Below, piece by piece: positions 33,413-40,507 of a stretch of DNA of 40,507 bases (its first letter is position 1; each line of letters starts with the position of its first letter). Position numbers and translations under genes: made by a program. A model generated the notes under the pieces. It was not told where the DNA came from, made no database searches, and saw only the letters and a program-made list of their open reading frames with translations. The DNA is from Streptomyces fumanus (GTDB lineage Bacteria; Actinomycetota; Actinomycetes; Streptomycetales; Streptomycetaceae), in contig NZ_BNBI01000027.1 of assembly GCF_014655295.1 (NCBI RefSeq), positions 1-40,507 of the forward strand. The letters run 5' to 3'.

Positions 33413-36400
33413 TCAGCGGCGTCCCGGAACGTCCACGTCCGGGAGGCCGCTCCCCGTCGACCACAGGCAGAACGCCTCCAGCGCGGCCGGACTCCCGGCG
33501 AACCCGGCCGTCATCGCGTCGAGCACCAGATGCAGCAGGGCCCGGTACTGCTCGGCCGTGACATCGACGTCCGGGTCCAGACGCAGCACCCGCACCATCA
33601 GGGCGTCCAGTTCCGGGACCGACAACGGCCCTGGCCCGGTACGGCCGGTCGCCGGACGCACCCTCTCCAGCGCCTCGACCGCCCGCACGTACCGGGCGGC
33701 GTCCGGGTCGTCAGCCAACTCCGGCCCCAGCAGCTCTTGGAGCAGGGACCACCGCGGGTCGCCCGCACGCTCCCGGCCGGCCGCTCCCCCGCTGTCCCCT
33801 GCGCCCGGCCCGGCAGCGGCATCCAGGGTGAGCGCGGCGAAGACCAGCTCACCGCGGGACGGCACGGCCGGGGCCGGCTCGGGGGACGGCTCCGCGGGAG
33901 GCGAGGTCGCCGTGCCGACGCTCATCGCGTCCGACTCGGACTCACTCGCCATCGCAAGGCCCGGATCAGGACCCGGCTCACTGTCCGGGTATGCCCCGGG
34001 GAGCACGTGCTCGTACGGGGCCGGCGAGGCGGTGGACCTCGTCACCACCGTAGGCGCCGGTGAAGGGGATACCGGCCCCGGCAGCGCGGACCGGTCGGCC
34101 AAGGGCACAGGTGTCAACGCCGCACTGCTCGGATCCGTGGCTTCCGGGGCGAGCGTCAGTGCCCTCTCGGCCATCGGGGGCTGCGGAGCGGAAGCCAAGG
34201 GCCCGATCTGGACGCGACGGGGGACGGACTGCGTCCAGAATTCCGCGGGTGACTGGTCGAGCCGACTGCTCACGACGATGGTGTGCTGCGTGGGCGAACC
34301 GTTTCCGGTCAGGTCGACGGCTGCGTCGTGAGACCAGACATGCCTGCCCTGGCCGGTGGAGATGGCTCCCGGGAGGCTCCCGTCGGCGGCGTTCGGCACG
34401 ATCAGAGCGATGGGGTGCTCCAGCGGGACCGCCGTCAGTGCCGGGTCGTGGGCCAGCAGTTGCACGACCTCGTCGTCCGGAACCACCGTGGCCGAACCAT
34501 CGGGCCAGCGGATGCTCACCGCGCCACCGACCGTATGGGCATGCAGAATCCAGGGAACAGGCAAGCCGGGACCCGCCCACGGTGGGACGACACGCCGAGG
34601 CTTCATACCGCTGCCACCCAGCGGATCGCGCTCCTCCACCCTCGACGTATTCACCCTCGCGACCTGTTGGCCGGTCCACGTACGGCCCTGGGCCACTCCC
34701 TTGGCATCGACGACGAGTGTCCGCGGTTCCAGCGCTCCCCTCACTTCGAGGTCGAAGGCGGCCAGCGCGGCGGGGTCGGACACCTCACGGCCCGCGGCAG
34801 CCGCGCCAGCCACCCGCCAGAGCAACCGTTGGCGCATCCCTTCGTCCACCTGGGCGGACGCGTCCAGGTGGAGAACCCTGATCGCCAGCGCCGCGACGTC
34901 GGCGGTGCCCAGCACCTCGAAGGCCCGGACCACGGCCCAGTACAGCCGGGCGACCTCCCCCGGTCCCACCGGGGCGGAGGGGTCGAGCCGGAGCACGTCG
35001 CGCGCCAGAGACGTGACGTCGGCACTGCGGCTCAACTCGTGGGCCGCCCTGTCCAACCAGGGCAGTGGCGTGAACGCGCTCAGGGTCGTGCCCGGGTCCG
35101 CCGCGACAGCGTCCCGGCTGCGTTCCAACAGCGCCCGGTATGCCGCGGCGTCCGGCCCCGCACCCGGACCGCCGGCCTGCCGGCCCCGGGCTACGGCGTG
35201 CCGCAGCAGCCCCAGCGTGAACGGCGTCACCGGGCCGAGAACCGGATCATTGGCCCGCATCACCTCCAGCGCGCCGATCCCCCGCAACAGCTCCTGGTAC
35301 GCGCCGCCCGGCACGTCCCGGTCGGCCTCCACGTCCGTACCGAACGTCAGACGCAACGCACGCACCAACCGCAAGGTCCGCCCACGCACCTCCTCCGGCA
35401 CCGGACCCGCACCACCGTGCAGGCCCGCCACCCGCGCCAGCCCGTCCAGCTCCGCCGCCGTCGGCTCCGGCACGAACAGCACCACCGCACCCGGCCGCCC
35501 ATCAGGCGTGGTGTACATGGTGCGCATCGCAGGCGACAACCTGAATCCGTTGACCCGGGAAAACGCGAGAACTCGCTTCCTGGTCTCGTTGGCCACGTGC
35601 TGTCCGACCGCCACGGTCGCCAGCGGATCGCTCACGAAGGGATCGGGGGCATGATTGCCTGCGCCGTCAAGGCCGTCGGGGGCGTCCGTCGCTGCCGCGC
35701 TCCAGCAACTCATCATGTGGATGACGGCGTCCGCCGGGAGTGCGGCCACGCTGGGGCGCCGCTTCAGGAAACGCCCGAACTCCGGGCCGGACACGTGCTT
35801 GGACTGGCCACTCCTCATCGGCATGACCGACCGGCCCGGGAAGCCGTGCATGGAGAGGTAGTACCTCACGGCGGACCGGATGTCCGGCCGCAGGTCCTGC
35901 TCCGCGACTGCCGGCTTGGGCTCAAGGGGCACGACGTGGAAGATCTTCGTCGCCTGGGGAAGCCGGCTCTCGCCGGTCTCCCAGACCTGATCGTCGTTTC
36001 CGATCAGGGATCGACCGGTGGTGAGGCCGTCAGTGACGATGGTGCGGGTGTACACGTCGCTGTCGTGGAACACCGTCCCGTCCAACGCCGTCACCACACC
36101 CCCAGCCGACGGGCGCAGACCCGGAAGGCTGGGAATCCACCGGCCGAGCGGCCGCTCGCGGCCACGGTCGAGCAAGGCGATGGTGCCCTCGTCGCGCGTA
36201 CCGCCGGGCCCCAGACGGGCCTCGCCACTGGCCGACCACACCGTACGGCCCAACCGGTCCGCCAGCGCACGCGGCAGATCAAGACCCTGCCCACCCGCGT
36301 CCGGCACCACCAGCACCACCGGAACATCCGCCGGCAGCCCCGCCAACTCCGGATCCCGCGCCAGCAACTCCACGAACTCCGCAACCGACAACCGAGCCCA

Positions 36401-39400
36401 CGGACCACCGGGCCCCGGCACCCACACATGGTCATGCCCGCCCTCGGCCACCACCACGAACGGAGCCGGACCACCAGGCGCTTCCCAGGGCGCCGCGTCA
36501 TCACTGGTCTGCATCAACCCACCCCGGCCGTCCGGCGCGAAGACCCGCGTACGGTCCGTGGCCACACTGCGGACCGGCGTCACCGACCAGTTGAGTCCCC
36601 CGGACCGCCCGCGCGGGCCCCAGAGACGCGCGCCGGGGGCGAACGGAGCGTCACCGAGACGGAACACGGACAGCTCCGCCAGGCTGTTGGCCCGTCCTCC
36701 TCCGTCCACCCGCATCGCGCGCCACGTCAGCTCGAACAGTTCCTGCCGCTGCGCCTCGGACACGCTCGCACCCGCGTCCAGACGCAGCACCCGACGAACG
36801 ACCGCGTCCGCATCCGGTGTGCCGTCCCGCAGCTCCGGATCACCCAGCCGCAGGGCCTCCAGCCGATCCGCGACCGCACGGCTGTCCGCCTCGACGGCGT
36901 GGAGCACGGCACGGACATGGGCCCGCAGACGGTCGACAGCACTCATGCGGCTGCTCCGGCCGCCCTTCGCCGCCTTCCACTCCGCGGTGGCGCGCAGGAT
37001 GGCACCGAGCTGCCGCCGGTTGAGATCGTGATTCCCCGGCAGGTTCCGGCCGCCTTCGACCCACGTCCGCACCGCCGCGTCCACCGAGCGCAACGCCGGT
37101 GAACGCCTCGCCCTCGGGCTGTCCGACTCGGCCAGCCAGTTCTCGACGATCGCGGTGTCCCCCGCGGCCGGGTCCGCGTTCCCGGGTACCGGCACAGTGC
37201 TGCTGCCGGCGGGTCGGCCCGGGCCGGGATCGGCGGACGGCCCCGGCTCGGCGCCGACGCCCGGTGCCCGGCTCGGCGGGAACTCGGGGGTCCCGTCCGT
37301 GCGGTGGGTCCCGTCCGTGAGGTACGGTGCCGCGTCCGTCCGGGTCGGCGCAGGTGGCGTAAGCGGTGTCGGCGGTGCGGGCGGTGCTCCCAACGGGTGG
37401 TCGCGCACGACCGGTCCCGAACTGGTGGCGGTCTCGATCTGTGCCAGATAGTCCTGCGGCAGCGACGTCCCGAGTGGGGCCGATACGTCCGCCATCACAC
37501 CGGAGCCGAATGCCTTCCGCGGGTGGTTGCGGAACAGCGCCGTCGGATCGAATGCCCGGTCGGTCACCCCGATGTAGTGCAGCAGCTCGTGCAGCAGCAC
37601 GCCGTTGTTCACAGCATCCTCCGGCCCGCCGTCCTCGGCCCGGAGGTTGAAGTGGAACTGGTCGGACCCGGCCGGCCGGGGGCTCACCGTCAGCTCGACG
37701 GCCTCTTGGTCCTGCGGAGCCACCACCAGCTCGACCCCCACGTGCATCTGATCGCCGGAGACGGGCAGCACGAAGCCCGTGTTGAGGTGGTCGTCCAGCA
37801 GCCTGGTCATCCGCTCCTGGAGAGCGACCAGCGCGCCGGTGTCCATCCCCGTACCGAGCCTCACCGGCAGGACCACGGTCAGGTCCCGTACCCAACGGCC
37901 GTCCTCCGCCTGCACCCGCCGGATCTCGGCCCGGACGTACGTCGCCTCCCCCGCCAGCAGGTGCGGACGGTCGCCGCCCCGGTCCGGAGCGGAACTCGGG
38001 TCGTAGATCTCCGTCCGCAGCCGGGCGGGGACCGCCCCGGCGCGACGGTGTTCCCACAGCGCCTTCGGAACGGCGTTCGCCGAGGGTGTCACGGACTCGG
38101 GCACCCGGAGCCCGGCCGCCGGGGGTTCCTGCGCGGGCGCGGCGGCGGTAGGTTCGCCGGCGCCTTGTTCCGGCGCGGGCGCCGGGCGCAGCGCGGCGGG
38201 GGTCAGGTACTCGCCCAGCCAGTGCATCTGCTGGTCGTCGGCTGTCTCGGTGTCGATGTGCAACAGCTCCCGGGCCGCGGGCGGAAGTTCCACCCGCACT
38301 TCGCCCTCCGGCTCCTCGCGCCGGTCCGTCACCGCCACCACCCTCGACGCGAACTCCGGGCGGTCCGCGAGGAACCGCAGCACCGCCTCCCAGAGCAGGT
38401 CCGGTTGCGGATGCCTGCTCACCACTGGCGCGACCTGGGTGAGGTGGAGATCGCCCTGGCGGTTGTGCAGGTCGCGCACCAGCGTCTGCACGACCATCTG
38501 CGCCACCCGCAGCGTGTCGGCGCGTCCCGGCACGGCGGTCTCCTCCGCCGGGCGATCCGGTGGGTCGATCCAGCTCAGCGCGCTGTCGACCTGGATTCCG
38601 CCGAAACGGGGCAGGTCTTCCGAGGCAATGCCCAGATTCCAAGCCAGTACGTTGATCACACCGGGCCCCGTACGCATCATCACGGAGTTCCGGCGGATAC
38701 GGCCCTGGCCCGTGGTGAACGCCTCGGGGGGCACCTCCGAGAGGTCGGACATCAGCTCGGCCTGGGGGACGGTATAGAGCTGCTTGATCTGCTCCAGGTA
38801 GAGCCCGGCGAAGGGATGTCCCTTGGGCATGACCAGTGCGGAGTTCCCGAGCGTGTCCCCGTCGCTGTCGATGGCGTACCCGTACGGGGAGGTGACGGCC
38901 GCCGCCGCGTGGCTCGGGTCGTGCAGCAGGTTGTCACCGTCGACGTAGATGCCGCCGAAGCGGTTCAGGATCTCCAGCCGGAGGATGTCACTGGCCGCCG
39001 CGTACCCCGGCCCCACCTGCTTCGCGGTCTCGGCCCGGTAGAAGTCGTGCAGGCTCATGGGCGACTCGGAGTTGAACACCTCGTCGACGTTGAGCAGGAC
39101 CACCTTGTGGTCCCGTGCCCAGGCGAGCATGTCCCGCGCCTCCGCCAGTTCCGGACCGTCCGAAGCCGCAGGCTCCGCCGTGGCCCGCTCGAACAGAGCC
39201 CGCGGAACGTCGGTCCACACGACCGCCCGTGCCATCCCGTCGTACCGCTCGGACATCCACGCCACGTTGTCGCGGAACACGGCCGTCTTCCCGGTGTCCC
39301 GCAGCGGGCCGCCGAGCCAGATCGAGTGGATGACGTTCGGCATGTCCGCCCTGGCGGGCAGCGGCGGCAACGGCACCGTCGCCCCTGGCGCCCAAGCCGT

Positions 39401-40507
39401 CCGTTCCTCCCCCGACCGCACCGTGACCAGCGACCAGCCCTCGGCCGGCGGCAGCGCCGCGGGCGACATCTCGTCGGCCGACGGGGCCGGCCGGACCATG
39501 TCGAGCCGGTCGAAGAAGGTCACGATCTGCTCACCGGACAACGACGAGTAGTCGTGCCCCGCCAGGAACCACGGCGGCGGTGCCGGTCGGCGGATGCCGA
39601 ACAGGTCCGGCCCCAGCAGTTCGGTGCCGGGCACCGGCTCCGGGCCGGTCCCCGCTGCCGCGACCGCGGAGTCGCGCAGGTCCGCCAGCAGTTCGTCCGC
39701 GCTCGTGTACGGGCCGGTGAGCCGCCCGGCGCCCGGCGCCCGGCTGGGCGGGAACGGACCGCCGAGCGGATCCGGGTCGGACCCCTTCGGGAGGTCGTCC
39801 TCTCCTCGCGACGCGCTCGACCCGGCACCGCGCACCTCGGTCCCTGGTCCGGCTGGTCGCTTCGAGGTCACCTCTTCGCCAGTTCCCGGCGGGATGTGGT
39901 GCGGGTCCCCCGCGTCCGGCAGGCCGGACGTGTGCGGCCTGCCGACGGTGCCGGCATCCGAGGTGACCCCGCTCACCGGCGTCACCGCACCGTTCACGAA
40001 CCCCACGTCAACGCCCGGTCCGGAATCCGCGACGGAGATCGCACCGTCCCCGACGCTGGTGAACGAGGACGCATCACTGACATCGCTGACGAACGGCGCC
40101 CCACCACTCACATCACTCGGGCGGCTGTCGACGGTGCCGTAAGCGACATCGCGGTGGGGCATGTCGACGGCCTGCTGGGCCAGTTCGGGCACGCCCTCCC
40201 GGGACGTTCCAGGCGCGGTCCACAACGGCACTGCAGGACGCGCGTCCGGCGCCAGGGCCCGCAGCACGTGATCGGGCCCGGACCACGCCTTCGTGGTGGG
40301 TGAACCGGTGGACTCGGAGAAAGGCAGAACGCTGCCGACGGAGGGAGCGGCAGAGATGGTTTCGGTGCTGGAAGCAAGGGGAGTTACCGCGATCCCGGCG
40401 GTGATGGTGTTGGTTGTGGCGAGGTCGGTGGTGTGGGGTGTTGCGGTGCGTGGGTTGGCCGAGGCGGGGGTGGTGGTGTTCCGGTCGGTGCTGGTGAGGC
40501 TGGTGGT
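33413..40507 (-). CDS. Second giant modular toxin-like protein (5'-partial, lonely-Cys type)
   Basis: The minus-strand frame is open from the window edge (40507) to the TGA at 33413-33415, giving 2364 residues; the start lies outside. A GTG at 40265-40267 is internal, since an unbroken Thr-rich frame precedes it. Order: Thr/Pro linkers; a TcdA/TcdB-type glycosyltransferase (39343-38560); a metzincin-like protease module (38061-37391); an Ala/Pro linker; a helical 'RMSAVDRL' module shared with the first giant (about 37165-36870); a caspase/C80-like domain with a His/Cys pair (about 36550-35420); further helical modules starting 'VLRLD'; a degenerate second copy of part of the caspase-like domain (about 34590-34220). 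The C-terminus stops inside another 'VLRLD' module. Cys is very rare. This is probably an exported multi-enzyme effector; no export signal is visible here. Confidence 0.82.
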   Translation of the reverse strand, partial: TTSLTSTDRNTTTPASANPRTATPHTTDLATTNTITAGIAVTPLASSTETISAAPSVGSVLPFSESTGSPTTKAWSGPDHVLRALAPDARPAVPLWTAPGTSREGVPELAQQAVDMPHRDVAYGTVDSRPSDVSGGAPFVSDVSDASSFTSVGDGAISVADSGPGVDVGFVNGAVTPVSGVTSDAGTVGRPHTSGLPDAGDPHHIPPGTGEEVTSKRPAGPGTEVRGAGSSASRGEDDLPKGSDPDPLGGPFPPSRAPGAGRLTGPYTSADELLADLRDSAVAAAGTGPEPVPGTELLGPDLFGIRRPAPPPWFLAGHDYSSLSGEQIVTFFDRLDMVRPAPSADEMSPAALPPAEGWSLVTVRSGEERTAWAPGATVPLPPLPARADMPNVIHSIWLGGPLRDTGKTAVFRDNVAWMSERYDGMARAVVWTDVPRALFERATAEPAASDGPELAEARDMLAWARDHKVVLLNVDEVFNSESPMSLHDFYRAETAKQVGPGYAAASDILRLEILNRFGGIYVDGDNLLHDPSHAAAAVTSPYGYAIDSDGDTLGNSALVMPKGHPFAGLYLEQIKQLYTVPQAELMSDLSEVPPEAFTTGQGRIRRNSVMMRTGPGVINVLAWNLGIASEDLPRFGGIQVDSALSWIDPPDRPAEETAVPGRADTLRVAQMVVQTLVRDLHNRQGDLHLTQVAPVVSRHPQPDLLWEAVLRFLADRPEFASRVVAVTDRREEPEGEVRVELPPAARELLHIDTETADDQQMHWLGEYLTPAALRPAPAPEQGAGEPTAAAPAQEPPAAGLRVPESVTPSANAVPKALWEHRRAGAVPARLRTEIYDPSSAPDRGGDRPHLLAGEATYVRAEIRRVQAEDGRWVRDLTVVLPVRLGTGMDTGALVALQERMTRLLDDHLNTGFVLPVSGDQMHVGVELVVAPQDQEAVELTVSPRPAGSDQFHFNLRAEDGGPEDAVNNGVLLHELLHYIGVTDRAFDPTALFRNHPRKAFGSGVMADVSAPLGTSLPQDYLAQIETATSSGPVVRDHPLGAPPAPPTPLTPPAPTRTDAAPYLTDGTHRTDGTPEFPPSRAPGVGAEPGPSADPGPGRPAGSSTVPVPGNADPAAGDTAIVENWLAESDSPRARRSPALRSVDAAVRTWVEGGRNLPGNHDLNRRQLGAILRATAEWKAAKGGRSSRMSAVDRLRAHVRAVLHAVEADSRAVADRLEALRLGDPELRDGTPDADAVVRRVLRLDAGASVSEAQRQELFELTWRAMRVDGGGRANSLAELSVFRLGDAPFAPGARLWGPRGRSGGLNWSVTPVRSVATDRTRVFAPDGRGGLMQTSDDAAPWEAPGGPAPFVVVAEGGHDHVWVPGPGGPWARLSVAEFVELLARDPELAGLPADVPVVLVVPDAGGQGLDLPRALADRLGRTVWSASGEARLGPGGTRDEGTIALLDRGRERPLGRWIPSLPGLRPSAGGVVTALDGTVFHDSDVYTRTIVTDGLTTGRSLIGNDDQVWETGESRLPQATKIFHVVPLEPKPAVAEQDLRPDIRSAVRYYLSMHGFPGRSVMPMRSGQSKHVSGPEFGRFLKRRPSVAALPADAVIHMMSCWSAAATDAPDGLDGAGNHAPDPFVSDPLATVAVGQHVANETRKRVLAFSRVNGFRLSPAMRTMYTTPDGRPGAVVLFVPEPTAAELDGLARVAGLHGGAGPVPEEVRGRTLRLVRALRLTFGTDVEADRDVPGGAYQELLRGIGALEVMRANDPVLGPVTPFTLGLLRHAVARGRQAGGPGAGPDAAAYRALLERSRDAVAADPGTTLSAFTPLPWLDRAAHELSRSADVTSLARDVLRLDPSAPVGPGEVARLYWAVVRAFEVLGTADVAALAIRVLHLDASAQVDEGMRQRLLWRVAGAAAAGREVSDPAALAAFDLEVRGALEPRTLVVDAKGVAQGRTWTGQQVARVNTSRVEERDPLGGSGMKPRRVVPPWAGPGLPVPWILHAHTVGGAVSIRWPDGSATVVPDDEVVQLLAHDPALTAVPLEHPIALIVPNAADGSLPGAISTGQGRHVWSHDAAVDLTGNGSPTQHTIVVSSRLDQSPAEFWTQSVPRRVQIGPLASAPQPPMAERALTLAPEATDPSSAALTPVPLADRSALPGPVSPSPAPTVVTRSTASPAPYEHVLPGAYPDSEPGPDPGLAMASESESDAMSVGTATSPPAEPSPEPAPAVPSRGELVFAALTLDAAAGPGAGDSGGAAGRERAGDPRWSLLQELLGPELADDPDAARYVRAVEALERVRPATGRTGPGPLSVPELDALMVRVLRLDPDVDVTAEQYRALLHLVLDAMTAGFAGSPAALEAFCLWSTGSGLPDVDVPGRR
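35420..36550 (-). other. Clan-CD (caspase/C80)-like 'lonely Cys' domain
   Basis: Within the second giant gene, a His-Gly in 'YYLSMHGFPG' (His codon 35846-35848) precedes a Cys in 'IHMMSCWSA' (codon 35705-35707) by 47 residues, with 'VSGPEFGRFL' between them. The layout hydrophobic strand-HG, helix, hydrophobic strand-C matches the catalytic dyad of caspases, CHAT proteases and the C80 self-processing domain of large toxins. An upstream segment 'VVVAEGGHDHVWV...LSVAEFVELL' looks like a degenerate copy lacking the Cys. Protease activity and autoprocessing are inferred. Confidence 0.6.
37391..38061 (-). other. Metzincin/snapalysin-like zinc protease module (second copy)
   Basis: Contains 'HELLHYIGVTDR' (first His codon 37589-37591), fitting HExxHxxGxxD, and 'GSGVMADV' as a Met-turn-like segment. 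It matches the module at 11161-11930 along its whole length, including 'RRAGA', 'LRTEI(Y/F)DP', 'DGRWVRD(L/V)TV', 'SGDQ(M/L)HV', 'QIETAT(S/T)SGPV' and 'RDHPL'. It is shorter by one internal segment than the other copy. Confidence 0.72.
38560..39343 (-). other. TcdA/TcdB-type glycosyltransferase domain
   Basis: Starts with 'MPNVIHSIWLGG', the N-terminal strand of the glycosyltransferase-sugar/GT44 type. The nucleotide-sugar and metal site follows as 'ASDILRLEILNRFGG' then 'IYVDGDN' (DxD codons about 38934-38942). Later 'GNSALVMPKGHPF' and 'RTGPGVINV' fit the acceptor side. Known members (clostridial toxins and relatives) glycosylate target proteins with UDP-sugars. The key DxD is intact, so it is probably active. 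Confidence 0.78.

Noticed and set aside
40265..40267. GTG as the start of the second giant gene
   Set aside because: I translated on to 40507 and found no stop, only a continuing Thr/Ser/Ala-rich linker, so the gene extends beyond the window.
34283..40303. Two long plus-strand frames opposite the second giant gene
   Set aside because: The minus strand carries intact glycosyltransferase, zinc-protease and clan-CD motifs, while these frames translate to Arg/His/Pro-rich text without domains.
1..40507. tRNA, rRNA, insertion sequences, integrase or attachment sites
   Set aside because: No tRNA-like cloverleaf, transposase motif, terminal inverted repeats or integrase was seen on either strand.

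Overview
The window is high-GC DNA with the strong G/C bias at third codon positions typical of a Streptomyces-type actinomycete. It carries a type VII (ESX-like) secretion locus between two giant modular genes, both of which run off the window edges. Organism and system assignments are inferred from protein motifs; no database search was possible.

Layout. Positions 1-15036 (+): the 3' part of a giant gene, at least 5011 codons in frame from the first base with no stop or start upstream. It encodes a Thr/Pro-rich linker, a papain-fold (Tox-PL-like) Cys-His-Asp domain, about 1,900 residues of beta-rich sequence, seven copies of a helical repeat, a snapalysin/metzincin-like zinc-protease module (HExxHxxGxxD plus a Met-turn-like VMAD) and a distinct C-terminal domain. 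It converges on eccC (15113-19102, -) across a strong hairpin. Facing away from eccC is a T7SS cluster (19571-27855, +): eccD, eccB, two WXG100-family proteins, a helical T7SS-associated protein, a WxG-type protein with a roughly 325-residue coiled coil and a PDG beta-repeat fibre, a YbaB-like protein and a further small WxG-type protein. Then come an FAD-dependent oxidoreductase with a translationally coupled TetR regulator (27963-30073, +), a convergent, overlapping STAND ATPase with GNAT-like and HTH regions (30004-32112, -), a gene remnant, and a small T7SS-associated SseB-like protein (32607-33278, -). Last is a second giant gene (33413-40507, -, open at its 5' end) with a TcdA/TcdB-type glycosyltransferase, a second copy of the same metzincin-like module, and a clan-CD-like (caspase/C80) His/Cys domain of the sort found in Streptomyces 'lonely Cys' proteins.

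How the parts may work together (inference): EccC, EccD and EccB form most of an ESX core channel; EccE and the mycosin MycP are not in this window. The WXG-type proteins are likely substrates or carriers, and the two giants look like modular exported effectors sharing interchangeable domains: deamidase-like, glycosyltransferase, zinc protease and a possible self-processing cysteine protease. The coiled-coil/beta-fibre protein lies in the middle of the secretion operon and could be an extracellular scaffold or filament. No obvious dedicated immunity gene follows either giant.
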